Shown here in pieces: positions 41,259 to 49,654 of a stretch of 64,000 nt of DNA (the stretch's first letter is position 1; each line of letters opens with the position of its first letter). A program made the position numbers and the translations under genes. This stretch comes from Kitasatospora sp. NBC_01266 (GTDB lineage Bacteria > Actinomycetota > Actinomycetes > Streptomycetales > Streptomycetaceae): positions 558,001 to 622,000 of the forward strand of contig NZ_CP108458.1 of the NCBI RefSeq assembly GCF_036242395.1, in the 5' to 3' direction. A model generated the notes under the pieces. That model was not told the origin of the DNA, ran no database searches, and saw nothing but the letters and a program-made list of their open reading frames with translations.

Positions 41259-42784
41259 CTCATGCCCCAACGTTCACGCAGCAAGGGCTTGTTGACCTTG
41301 CCGACTTCGGTCCGCGGCACCGCGTCGACGAACTCGACCGTGCCGTGCAGGTGATGGCGGTTCAGCACCGCGGTGACGGCCGCGATGGCCGCGGCGCGGG
41401 CGGCGGGCTCGGCGCGGGCCGGCCGCACCGCGACCAGGACCTCGTTGCGGTACCCCTGCGGGTGCACCGGCAGGCTGACCGTCTCCGCGACGGCGCCGGT
41501 CGCCGCGAGCTCCTCGTCCAGCATCGGTGCGAGCAGCGGGCCGGCCGGGGTGGCCAGCGCGTCGGTGAGCCGCCCCAGGATCCGCAAGCGGCCGTCCGGG
41601 AGGCGGCGGGCCATGTCACCGGTCCAGAACTCGGCGGCACGGAAGGTCCTGGCGTTGGCCGCCGGGTTCTCCAGGTAGCCCTCGCTGGTGCAGTCCGAGC
41701 GGAGCACCAGTTCGCCGGTGTCCGCACAGCCGGTGTCCGCACAGCCGGTTTCAGTGCAGCCGGTTTCAGTGCAGCCGGTTTCAGTGCAGCCGGTGTCCGT
41801 ACAGCCGGTGCCGGCGGAGCCGGGGAGCGCCTCGATCCGCGTCCCGACCCCGGCCACCGGCGCCAGCCCTTCGCCGGACATGTCGCCCAGCGCGAGCCCG
41901 AACTCGGTGGAGCCGTAGATCTCCCTGACGGTGATCCCCAGCACCTCCCGGGCCCGCAGGGACACCGCCGGACTCAGGTAGGCGCCGCCGCACAGCGCCC
42001 GCCGCAGCCCGGACAGGTCCGGGCCCCGGCCGGGCTCGGCCGCGGCGATGAGCTCCTCGTAGTGCCAGGGCAGCGCACTCGTCACGGTCGCCCGGTACTG
42101 CGCCAGTTGCCGCAGCAGCACCCGCGGCGGCGCGGCCGGATCGGCCAGCACCAGCCGGGCACCGGAGAGCAGCGCGGCGAAGACGTGCAGGTCGGTGGCG
42201 TGCGCGACATCCAGCGGGTGCCGGCAGAAGACCACGTCCGTGTCATCGATCTCGGTGTCGGCGATCCAGCGGCGCCGCTCGGTGACGAACCTGTCCTGCC
42301 GCCAGGCGATCCCCTTCGGGAAGCCGGTCGACCCGGAGGACCAGAGGATCCGGAACACGCCCGGCGCCGGGGTGCGGCCCTCGCGCGGCCGGTCGGCCTC
42401 GGCCGTCGGGTGGCCGCTCAGCAGCCGATCGAGCGGGACCGCCGGCACCTGTGCGGGCACCTCGCGGTCGGCGACCAGCAGCACCGGCCGGGTCAGCCGC
42501 AGCGCCTCCTTGACCTCCTGCTCGCCGAACCCGGAGAGCAGCGGGACGTAGTGCGCGCCCAGGCTCGCCGTCGCGAGGATCAGCGCGACGTACTCGATGC
42601 TGTTGCGCAGCGCGAAGCCCACGCAGTCGCCGGCCCCCACCCCCCGCACGGCCAGCCCGCCGGCCAACCGGTCCGCCAACGCGACGAGTTCGCGGTAGCT
42701 GACGGACGGCCCGCCGGTCTCCTCGATCGCGCACGCTTCGGGGCGACGATCGGCGACCTCGCGGACGGCCTGATGGAGCGTCAT
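41255..42784 (-). CDS. Acyl-adenylate-forming enzyme (AMP-binding domain) of RiPP operon
   Basis: A 509-residue ANL-superfamily enzyme. LWSSGSTGFPKG (A3), REIYGSTEFG (A5), FWTGDMARRLPDG (A7) and GRLTDAL (A8) are present; the A10 Lys is in RTEVGKVNKPLL. It activates an acid or amino acid. No carrier domain is attached. The N-terminal MTLHQAVREVADRRPEA matches fatty-acid/luciferase-like ligases. A 30-residue TGC(T/A)(D/E) repeat lies at ~328-357. Both ends overlap neighbours by 4 bases (ATGA), so it is tightly coupled. Confidence 0.88.
   Translation of the reverse strand: MTLHQAVREVADRRPEACAIEETGGPSVSYRELVALADRLAGGLAVRGVGAGDCVGFALRNSIEYVALILATASLGAHYVPLLSGFGEQEVKEALRLTRPVLLVADREVPAQVPAVPLDRLLSGHPTAEADRPREGRTPAPGVFRILWSSGSTGFPKGIAWRQDRFVTERRRWIADTEIDDTDVVFCRHPLDVAHATDLHVFAALLSGARLVLADPAAPPRVLLRQLAQYRATVTSALPWHYEELIAAAEPGRGPDLSGLRRALCGGAYLSPAVSLRAREVLGITVREIYGSTEFGLALGDMSGEGLAPVAGVGTRIEALPGSAGTGCTDTGCTETGCTETGCTETGCADTGCADTGELVLRSDCTSEGYLENPAANARTFRAAEFWTGDMARRLPDGRLRILGRLTDALATPAGPLLAPMLDEELAATGAVAETVSLPVHPQGYRNEVLVAVRPARAEPAARAAAIAAVTAVLNRHHLHGTVEFVDAVPRTEVGKVNKPLLRERWGMR
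41714..41803. repeat. 15-bp minisatellite inside the AMP-ligase gene
   Basis: Six units of 15 bp, GCCGGTGTCCGCACA or GCCGGTTTCAGTGCA, from 41714 to 41803. On the coding strand they give six TGC(T/A)(D/E) repeats. The inserted 30 residues sit between the adenylation core motifs A5 and A7, on a surface loop most likely. Confidence 0.9.
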
Positions 42785-43461
42785 GACGCCTTCCACGCCG
42801 CGTAGGTGGCGAACCGCCAGTCCTTGGCCAGGCAGTCGGCCTGGGCGAAGCCCGCCGCGCGCAGCCAGCCGAGCTGCGAGTCGAGGTCGGCCGGGATGTC
42901 GTAGGTCATCCGCTGCCGCCCGGCCGCCCACTCCTCGGCCGGGGTACCGGCGGCGTGCACATGGGCCTCGTGCTGCCGGTCGTACATGCCCTCCAGCCGC
43001 GGGCTCGGCGCGAGCAGCTGCTCCACGTTGACGAAGATCCCGCCCGGCACCAGCACCCGGCGGATCCGGGCGAACAGGTCCTGCTTCTCCTCGTGCTCCA
43101 GGTGGTGGATGGCCAGGCCCGAGACCACCGCGTCGAACGGCCCGACCGGCAGCTCGTCGGTCAACTCGCCGACCTGCGTGCTGATCCGCGCGTTGTCGCG
43201 GAACCGGTCCACCGCCTGACCGAGCATCCCGGCCGAACGGTCCACCAGCAGCACCTCGGCGTCGGGCATCCGGTCCAGCACCGCCGCACTCAGCAGCCCG
43301 GTCCCCCCGCCCAGATCCAGCACCCGGGCCCCGGTCGGCACCGTCATCGCCACCGCGGCGGCGGCGCTGCCGTACAGCAGGTCGAACGACGGGATCAGCT
43401 GCCGGCGCAGCGCGTCGAAGGTGGTGGGGTCCCACAGCTCGGGAAGAGTGTGCGTCCGCAT
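42781..43461 (-). CDS. Class I SAM-dependent methyltransferase, first gene of RiPP operon
   Basis: A 226-residue methyltransferase. ATG 43461 follows AGAGGG. Motif I is ARVLDLGGGTGLLSAAVL, then LLVDRSAGML and GPFDAVVSGLAIHHLEHEEK, with RRVLVPGGIFVNVEQ. The C-terminal lid has WLRAAGFAQADCLAKDWRFATYAAWK, an arrangement seen in Methyltransf_25-type enzymes. It could methylate the product or a building block. Its stop overlaps the AMP-ligase ATG (ATGA). Confidence 0.9.
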   Translation of the reverse strand: MRTHTLPELWDPTTFDALRRQLIPSFDLLYGSAAAAVAMTVPTGARVLDLGGGTGLLSAAVLDRMPDAEVLLVDRSAGMLGQAVDRFRDNARISTQVGELTDELPVGPFDAVVSGLAIHHLEHEEKQDLFARIRRVLVPGGIFVNVEQLLAPSPRLEGMYDRQHEAHVHAAGTPAEEWAAGRQRMTYDIPADLDSQLGWLRAAGFAQADCLAKDWRFATYAAWKAS

Positions 43462-43682
43462 GGTTGGCCCTCTGTTCGTTCGGTCTGCCTGGTCCGCTTC
43501 CGCTTGCTTGACTCGATGGTGCTGGTCAGCGGGGTGGGCGAGGCAGAGAAGAACGAGCAGAAACATCGGCACCGCGCGCGGAGCGCGCCCACCGCTCGTT
43601 CCGGTGGTTTCGCCTGACCACGGCCACGCGAGCAGCGTGCTGCGGCAGCATGGGAGCCGGGTCGATGCCGGGAGAGGACACC

Positions 43683-44123
43683 ATGGCGTTACATGACGGC
43701 CCCCGTCCTGCCCGTGGCCGACCCATCGTGCTGGAACCCCTGCCCGACCTCGGCCCTGACGCCCCGTGCGGGCTGTGGGTGGCACTGCCGAGCCTGGATG
43801 TCGTCTTCTACGAACGGCACACCGGCCCCGCCCACCAGGATCTGCTCAAGCTCCACGAACTCGGTCACGTGCTGTGCGGGCACACCGGAATGCTCGAGCT
43901 GTCCCGGCTGGCAACGCTGCTGCCCGACCTCACACCGGAGTTCATCGCCAGCGCCATCGGCCGGACGAGCTACGCCACCGTCGAGGAGCAGGAAGCCGAG
44001 ATGATCGCGCTCCTCCTCGCGGATCTCGCCGGGTCGGAACGCGGCGGGACAACGGCTTCCAGGCGTCTGGCCGACAGCCCCGCGCATCCGATCCGGCCGC
44101 TCCGGCGCTGGGGGCGAGGCTGA
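43683..44123 (+). CDS. HELGH metallopeptidase-like (ImmA/IrrE-like) protein
   Basis: A 146-residue protein from ATG 43683 (GGAGAGG upstream). LLKLHELGHVLCGHTG holds the zinc-binding HExxH, with a further His three residues on. EEQEAEMIALLLADLA downstream could supply the Glu ligand. This resembles the ImmA/IrrE-like and ParH-like proteins of Streptomyces, normally linked to a helix-turn-helix partner, which is missing here. It is divergent from the RiPP operon across 221 bases, but a link with it is speculative. Confidence 0.75.
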   Translation: MALHDGPRPARGRPIVLEPLPDLGPDAPCGLWVALPSLDVVFYERHTGPAHQDLLKLHELGHVLCGHTGMLELSRLATLLPDLTPEFIASAIGRTSYATVEEQEAEMIALLLADLAGSERGGTTASRRLADSPAHPIRPLRRWGRG

Positions 44124-44183
44124 TGCGCGCCGCCCCGGCGCCCGCGACCGCGACCGCGACCGCGACCGCGCTGAACTTCGCCG

Positions 44184-44756
44184 TCAGGCGGCCGTCCCGG
44201 CGGATTCCAGGACAGCCTCGATGTCGATCGCGACGTCGACCGTGTCGCTGACCACCACGCCGCCCCGGTCCAGCGCGTCGTTCCAACTCACCCCGAAGTC
44301 ATGACGGTTGATCCGGGCCTTGGCCTCGAACCCGGCACGCCGCCTGGGTCCGAGATTCTGGCCGCCCTCCCACCAGGGCGTGTCCCACTGGCCCAGATAG
44401 CTCACCTCCAGCACGACGGGTCGGGTCACCCCGCGGATGGTGAGATCGCCGGTGACCTCGAACCCGCTCGCGCTCACCTGGTGGACCCGTGACCCGACGA
44501 ATCTCCAGGTCGGGTGGTGCTCGACATCGAAGAAGTCGGCGCTGCGCAGGTGCGCGTCGCGCTCGGGCGAGCCGGTGTAGACCTGGGTCGCGTCGATCGT
44601 CGCCTCGACCAGGGCCTTCTCCGGCTCCTCCGGGTCGACCTCCAGGAAGCCGCGCACGTTCTTGAACTGACCACGCACGTAGGTGACCATCATGTGTCTG
44701 GCGCGGAACTCCGCGCCGGTGTGGCTGGGCTCGAAGGACCATCTCGCCGTCGCCAT
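44184..44756 (-). CDS. YceI family protein
   Basis: A 190-residue YceI-type lipocalin-fold protein. It has no signal peptide (MATARWSFEPSHTGAEFRARHMMVTYVRGQF), then DFFDVEHHPTWRFVGSRV and GDLTIRGVTRPVVLEVSYLG, the family signatures. Family members bind long lipids such as polyisoprenoids. Cytoplasmic versions are common in actinomycetes. Function not proven. Single gene. Confidence 0.93.
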   Translation of the reverse strand: MATARWSFEPSHTGAEFRARHMMVTYVRGQFKNVRGFLEVDPEEPEKALVEATIDATQVYTGSPERDAHLRSADFFDVEHHPTWRFVGSRVHQVSASGFEVTGDLTIRGVTRPVVLEVSYLGQWDTPWWEGGQNLGPRRRAGFEAKARINRHDFGVSWNDALDRGGVVVSDTVDVAIDIEAVLESAGTAA

Positions 44757-44904
44757 GGCAGCTCCCTGGCAGTTCTGCCCCCTGCGACCAGCGTAGGCCG
44801 ACGACGGGCGGCCGCGCGCGGCACCGGACCGGCAGCGGCCACCGGACTGGCAGCAGAACTCCCGCCGGGCCAGGCTGGTGAGGACAGCCGAGGAGGAGGC
44901 ACCA

Positions 44905-45264
44905 ATGGCGAACTACCAGATCCCGGGCATCGACCCGAGCGCCGCACCCAGCGGCGACGGCTGCGCGGAGTGCCTGGGCGGCGACGGTCAGGGTTGGTGG
45001 TTGCACCTGCGGCGGTGCGCGGCCTGCGGGCACATCGGCTGCTGCGACTCGTCGCCCGCCCAGCACGCGACGAAGCACGCGCGAGCGGCCGGACACCCCT
45101 TCCTGACCAGCTTCGAGCCCGGGGAGGACTGGTTCTGGAACCTGGAGACCGGCGAGTACTACGAGGGCCCGCCCCTGCCCCCACCGACGTCCCACCCCGC
45201 CGACCAGCCGACACCGGGCCCGCGGGGCCAGGTCCCGGCGAACTGGCAGGACTTGCTGCACTGA
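44905..45264 (+). CDS. UBP-type zinc finger protein
   Basis: A 119-residue protein with one UBP-type zinc finger: CAECLGGDGQGWWLHLRRC, CAACGHIGCCDSSPAQHATKHARAAGHP. All Cys/His ligands are present. Then comes SFEPGEDWFWNLETGEYY, as in the small actinobacterial UBP-ZnF proteins. Eukaryotic relatives bind ubiquitin's C-terminus. The bacterial role is unknown. ATG 44905 follows GGAGG. Confidence 0.92.
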   Translation: MANYQIPGIDPSAAPSGDGCAECLGGDGQGWWLHLRRCAACGHIGCCDSSPAQHATKHARAAGHPFLTSFEPGEDWFWNLETGEYYEGPPLPPPTSHPADQPTPGPRGQVPANWQDLLH

Positions 45265-45335
45265 CCGACCGCACCCGCGTCGACCCGGACCGGCGCTACG
45301 CCGACCCGCTACGCCGACCCGTTACGTCGACCCCG

Positions 45336-46619
45336 CTAAGCAGACCGCAGGGTGAGCAGCGTGATCTCGCTGGGCGCGAAGATCCGGAAGGGCGGGCCCC
45401 AGAAGCCGGTGCCCCGGCTGGTGTAGAGCTGGGTCCGCTCGCCGTGCCGGCTCAGGCCGTGCACCACCGGCTGGTCGATCCGGACGAGGAAGTTGAACGG
45501 CCAGATCTGCCCGCCGTGGGTGTGCCCGGAGATCTGCAGGTCGATCCCGGCGTTCGCGGCCGTTCCGACGTACTTGGGCTGGTGCGCGACGAGCAGGACC
45601 GGCAGGTCCGGGTCCGCGCCCGCCAGCGCGCCGACCAGGTTCGCCCGGTGTCCGGTCAGCCCGGAGGAGGCCGCGGTCACATCGTCCACACCCGCGAGCA
45701 CCAGACTGTCCCCGCCCCGCCGGACCACGACGTGGCGGTTGTGCAGCGGCTCCCACCCCAGCTCCGCCATGCGGTCGAGCCAGCCCTGGGCTTCGCTGGA
45801 GTACTCGTGGTTCCCGGTGACGTACACCTTCGCCAGCCGGGAGCGCATCGTCCCGAGCGGCGCGGCCTGCGCCCGCCGCTGGTCCGGGGTGCCGTCGGCG
45901 ATGTCGCCCGCGTGGCAGACGACGTCGGCGTCCAGCCCGTTGACCACCTCGGCGACCCGCGCCGACCAGCCGGCCCGGTCGATCGGTCCGTAGTGGGTGT
46001 CGGCCAGCACGACGACCCGGGTGCCGTCCAGACCGCGTCCGAGCCGCGGGACGGTGACGTCCAGGCGCTTCACCCGGGGCACCCGCATGGCCTCCCGGTG
46101 TCCCCAGGCCAGCAGTGCGGCCGCGACCACCGCGACGGCGAGGGCCACGATCCTGGACCGAGCCGGGTCGCCGACGCCGCACGCGATCAGGACGAGCCGC
46201 AGCAGGACGCTCAGCGCCGACCAGGCGAACAACACCCAGACCACCCCGAGGGTGGTGTCGGCGACGCGTGCCGCCCGGTCCGACCGCCTGCGCCCGTGCC
46301 CCATGACCATCAGCACCGGCATGGCGGGCACGGCGGCGGCGAACAGGACCGTACCGACCAGGACCACCGGGAACGGCCAGTCGGTGTGGGAGGAGAACAG
46401 CGTCCACCAGGGCAGGAAGAACAGGGAGATGAGGACGGTGACCAAGCACAGGATCCGAACGGTGACCGCGCCCTTCGTCACCGGCGACGACCCGGCGTCG
46501 ACCGGTACGTCGACCGATATGCCGGCCTCGGCCGGGGGTCCGAGCACGGCGGTGTCCGGTGCGCCGCCGCGGGCCGGCGGTGCGACCGGCTCCGACCGGT
46601 GGGAATCGTGGTCTGTCAC
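45336..46619 (-). CDS. Membrane metallophosphoesterase (YkuE-like)
   Basis: A 427-residue protein from GTG 46619 (GAGGGG upstream). An N-terminal hydrophilic stretch, then about four to five TM helices (residues ~50-195), then a calcineurin-like phosphoesterase domain: VVVLADTHYG (DxH), VCHAGDIADG (GD), VTGNHEY (GNHE), VAHQPKY and ISGHTHGGQIWPF. All metal ligands are present. YkuE/YaeI-like enzymes act on phospholipid or lipid headgroups at the membrane. Substrate unknown. Confidence 0.92.
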   Translation of the reverse strand: MTDHDSHRSEPVAPPARGGAPDTAVLGPPAEAGISVDVPVDAGSSPVTKGAVTVRILCLVTVLISLFFLPWWTLFSSHTDWPFPVVLVGTVLFAAAVPAMPVLMVMGHGRRRSDRAARVADTTLGVVWVLFAWSALSVLLRLVLIACGVGDPARSRIVALAVAVVAAALLAWGHREAMRVPRVKRLDVTVPRLGRGLDGTRVVVLADTHYGPIDRAGWSARVAEVVNGLDADVVCHAGDIADGTPDQRRAQAAPLGTMRSRLAKVYVTGNHEYSSEAQGWLDRMAELGWEPLHNRHVVVRRGGDSLVLAGVDDVTAASSGLTGHRANLVGALAGADPDLPVLLVAHQPKYVGTAANAGIDLQISGHTHGGQIWPFNFLVRIDQPVVHGLSRHGERTQLYTSRGTGFWGPPFRIFAPSEITLLTLRSA

Positions 46620-46919
46620 TGCGCTGCCCCTCACGTCCGCGGTCCGGCCGATTCCCATCATCCAGCATCCGGGACCGCCACCCGAACGAGGCCCGCGCCG
46701 CTTCCACGCCTCACCCGTATCCGCAGGTCCGACAGGCGTGTTGGGCACCTGGCGGAAGCCTGGGAGCACTGGCGACCCGGCGCGGCGGCCCCGGGCGAGG
46801 TCCTGCCTGGTGCGGTCAACACAGAGCCTTTCTTCGGGATTTGCCCCGTCTCATCCGATTCGGCGGTCTACGCTACGAACATGCCGCGCTACCCGCTGCG
46901 GCCGTTGAGGAGGATTCCT
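46620..46919. other. Divergent promoter region
   Basis: A 300-base gap between the divergent phosphoesterase and the gene at 46920, presumably holding both promoters. No clear operator or repeat is seen. An in-frame ATG at 46881 is a possible alternative start for the right-hand gene. Confidence 0.4.
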
Positions 46920-47459
46920 GTGTCATCACCCTGCGACCCCGAATACGCTCCCGCCGGCGACGTGGGCGCGGCGCTCATGGTGATCGACTCCCGGCTCAAG
47001 AGCATCTACGACGGCAAGGCCGCTCCGGGCCCCGAACACCAGCAGATGGTCGAGCAGTTCGCCGCATCCCTGGGCCAGGTGGGATTCGATGCGCTGCTGG
47101 ACGGCGCGTGCACGCTCATCTACATGTTCATGAGCTGGCTGCGGGCGGCCTGCGAGGACCACGACAAGGACGTCATCGAGCACGTGGTGCCCAGCCTCGT
47201 GGCCACCATGCGGATGATGCCCAAGACCTTCCGTCCCGAGGTCATCCCCACCATGGCCGGCCTGCTCATCGCCGCCGGCACCGACCTGAGCCCCAACCTG
47301 TGGCGCGCGCAGTACGGACGTTGGACCGAGGCCGAGATGAATCCCCTGGAAGCCACGGCCGTTCTGCTCGCGGAGCACGTCAACCGGGTTTCCGGTGACG
47401 ACCACGACTTCGCCACCCGCTTGATCACCGAGGCGCTGTCCAGGTCGGATCAGATCTGA
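46920..47459 (+). CDS. Hypothetical helical protein, 179 aa
   Basis: GTG 46920 follows GAGGAGG by six bases. The protein is soluble and mainly helical (MVIDSRLKSIYDGKAAPG, MVEQFAASLGQVGFDALLDGACTLIYMFMSWLRAACEDHDKDV), with MRMMPKTFRPEV and PTMAGLLIAAGTDL. No signal peptide, no known motif. It resembles the Streptomyces proteins of unknown function encoded singly near membrane genes. Function unknown. Confidence 0.75.
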   Translation: MSSPCDPEYAPAGDVGAALMVIDSRLKSIYDGKAAPGPEHQQMVEQFAASLGQVGFDALLDGACTLIYMFMSWLRAACEDHDKDVIEHVVPSLVATMRMMPKTFRPEVIPTMAGLLIAAGTDLSPNLWRAQYGRWTEAEMNPLEATAVLLAEHVNRVSGDDHDFATRLITEALSRSDQI

Positions 47460-47605
47460 CGCGCGGCATCGCGCGGGCCTGGGGCAACGACCCGATGCGC
47501 CCACGGGACCGGCTTGTTGCGCTCCTGTGACGCCGACCGCACCGACCCGGGACGCCTCGCGGGAATGCTTCTCCCATCATCGGATTCATCCTCGGGGGAA
47601 CTCTC

Positions 47606-48673
47606 ATGCCCGCCCGCGCCAGACGCCGCAGTACCGCCGCCGCCATCGCTCTCGCCTCCGCCGTCACCGGCACCGCGCTGCTGCTGACCGGGTGCGGCCC
47701 GGACGAGATCGCCAAGGCCGCCCCGCCCGCTGCCACCGCGCCGGGCGGGGCCACCGCGCCGACCGCGCCCGGCAACCCGGCCGACACCCCCGGCAACCCC
47801 GCCACCCCTGCCGCCGGCGCGCCCACCGCCACCGCTGCCCCCACCAAGAGCACGCGCCCGGCCATGAACGGCACCGGCGGCAGCAGACTGACCATCAGCA
47901 ATGGCACCCAGTACGTCCTGCTGAACGGCACCTCGGTGGACTTCGGCACCGCGGTCCGCGACCTCGCCTGGTCCTCGGACGGCAGCAAGGCCGTCTTCGT
48001 CGACGGCGACGGCGACCTGGTCACCGCCAACCCGGACGGCAGCGGGCGGGTGGTCGTCGCGAAGCACCTGCCCGGGCAGAGCTGGTCCCACCCGGCCTGG
48101 CACTACGTCGCGGCCGACCAGACCAACCTGACCGCGCGGAAGGACATCTTCTTCGTCTCCACCGCGGGCGGGGTCACCAGCCTGGAGACCGTCCCGGCCG
48201 ACTCCGCCGACGGCACCCCGACCCCGCTGGACCTGAGCTCCGCCATGGACGGCGTCCAGAACATGCCGCAGACCGCCAACACCTGGCCGAACGGCGCCGG
48301 CACCAAGGGCACCGTCGTCTTCGCCAACACGCAGACCGGTGACATCTACCTCCGCGACGACTACCTCCGCCAGATGGTCTCCCAGGTCGCTGCCGGCTCC
48401 GAGCCGACGGTCACCGCCGACGGGGAGGAGGTGGTCTTCGTCCGCTCGGTCGGCGGGCACGACCACGTCTTCGAGCAGAACCTGCAGACCCCGCAGGCGC
48501 CCGCCACGGACCTCACCCCGAACGCGACCACCGACTACACCGAGCCGGCGCTCTCCCCGGACGGCACCACCATCGCGGTGCGCACGCCCGACGGCATCGC
48601 CAGTCTCCCCGCCGACGGGTCCGCCGCCCCGACCCTGATCTCCACCCACCCGGGCCTGCCGGCCTACCGCTGA
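47606..48673 (+). CDS. Lipoprotein with TolB-like beta-propeller
   Basis: A 355-residue exported protein. The signal peptide ends in a lipobox LLLTGC (Cys ~30), followed by a Pro/Ala/Thr linker to ~85. The rest is beta-propeller-like, with repeated Asp box/TolB-type strands: RDLAWSSDGSKAVFVDGDGDLVTANPDGSG, GSEPTVTADGEEVVFVRSV, EPALSPDGTTIAVRTPDG. It is probably anchored outside the membrane. Function unknown. Confidence 0.85.
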   Translation: MPARARRRSTAAAIALASAVTGTALLLTGCGPDEIAKAAPPAATAPGGATAPTAPGNPADTPGNPATPAAGAPTATAAPTKSTRPAMNGTGGSRLTISNGTQYVLLNGTSVDFGTAVRDLAWSSDGSKAVFVDGDGDLVTANPDGSGRVVVAKHLPGQSWSHPAWHYVAADQTNLTARKDIFFVSTAGGVTSLETVPADSADGTPTPLDLSSAMDGVQNMPQTANTWPNGAGTKGTVVFANTQTGDIYLRDDYLRQMVSQVAAGSEPTVTADGEEVVFVRSVGGHDHVFEQNLQTPQAPATDLTPNATTDYTEPALSPDGTTIAVRTPDGIASLPADGSAAPTLISTHPGLPAYR

Positions 48674-48850
48674 CCGGGCCGCGCGGCGGGCATCCCGGGC
48701 ACGGGGACCACGCACCTGCGGCCGAGCGGGTGGTCCGCGGCCGCCGGGCAAGGGCGGGCGCGGTGTGGCGGGGCGGGTCCGGCGGCTCGGCGTCCAGACT
48801 CGTGGTCGGGGTGGCAACAGGAAGATCACCAGGAAGGCCGAGATCACACC

Positions 48851-49624
48851 ATGCATGTCTCACCAACTGACCGCCGCCGCCCGGAGAACGTCGCCGGCTC
48901 GGCCACCCGCCGCCGCTTCCTCGTCGGCGGCGCCGGCGCACTGGCCGCCGTCCCCCTGCTCGGAACCGCCCCGGCGTTCGCGCAACCCCGCGGCGTCGCC
49001 GATCCGGCGCGGCCACCGGTGCTGGACGGGGACACACCCGGGCCGGACGAGGCGATGCGGCGGCTGGTCGAAGGCAACGAGCGCTGGGTGGCCGGAGAGC
49101 TCCTGCATCCGCACCAGACCGTGGCCCGCCGCCTGGCCGTGGCCGCGGGACAACTCCCGCTGGCGACCGTCTTCTCGTGCATCGACTCCCGGGTGCCGCC
49201 CGAGATCGTCTTCGACCGCGGCGTCGGGGACCTGTTCGTCGTGCGAACCGCGGCCCAGACCAACGACGACCTGATCCAGGGCGCGGTCGAGTACGGCGCC
49301 GAGGAGGCCGTGACCCCGCTGGTCGTGGTGATGGGCCACCAGCGGTGCGGCGCCGTCAGCTTCGCGGTGGACGCCCTCAACGACGGCACCGAGGTACCGG
49401 CCCACCTCGTCGCGGTCGTCGAAGCCCTCAAGCCCGCCTACGAGGCAGCCAAGCCCCTCCCCGGCGACCAGGTCGACAACACCATCCGCGCCCAGACCTG
49501 CCTCACCGCCGACCAGCTCCGCGAGGACCCCCTGCTCGCCCCCCTCATCGGCGAGCACCGGGTCCGGGTGGTGGGCGCCTACTACTCCCTGGACACCGGC
49601 TGCGTGGAGTTCATGCTCCCCTGA
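48851..49624 (+). CDS. Tat-exported beta-carbonic anhydrase
   Basis: A 257-residue beta-class carbonic anhydrase. A twin-arginine signal (ATRRRFLVGGAGALAAVPLLG, cut near AFA|QPR) precedes the domain. Zinc ligands Cys110 in CIDSR, His163 and Cys166 in MGHQRC; Asp112 and Arg114 form the catalytic dyad. It interconverts CO2 and bicarbonate. Beta-class enzymes are often cytoplasmic, but exported Streptomyces forms are known. A terminator at 49632 follows. Confidence 0.93.
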   Translation: MHVSPTDRRRPENVAGSATRRRFLVGGAGALAAVPLLGTAPAFAQPRGVADPARPPVLDGDTPGPDEAMRRLVEGNERWVAGELLHPHQTVARRLAVAAGQLPLATVFSCIDSRVPPEIVFDRGVGDLFVVRTAAQTNDDLIQGAVEYGAEEAVTPLVVVMGHQRCGAVSFAVDALNDGTEVPAHLVAVVEALKPAYEAAKPLPGDQVDNTIRAQTCLTADQLREDPLLAPLIGEHRVRVVGAYYSLDTGCVEFMLP

Positions 49625-49631
49625 CGTCTGA

Positions 49632-49654
49632 CGTCCTGACCACGCGTCAGGACG
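49632..49654. terminator. Bidirectional terminator
   Basis: CGTCCTGAC (49632-49640), loop CACGC, then GTCAGGACG (49646-49654), a perfect 9-bp stem. It lies between the convergent carbonic anhydrase and reductase genes, covering the reductase stop at 49647-49649. Confidence 0.8.

Noticed and set aside
41252..42805. Plus-strand frame over the AMP-ligase gene
   Set aside because: Antisense shadow; the minus strand has complete ANL motifs and ATGA coupling.
44514..46919. Continuous plus-strand frame leading into the gene at 46920
   Set aside because: It runs antisense to the YceI and phosphoesterase genes. The real gene starts at GTG 46920 with a good ribosome site.
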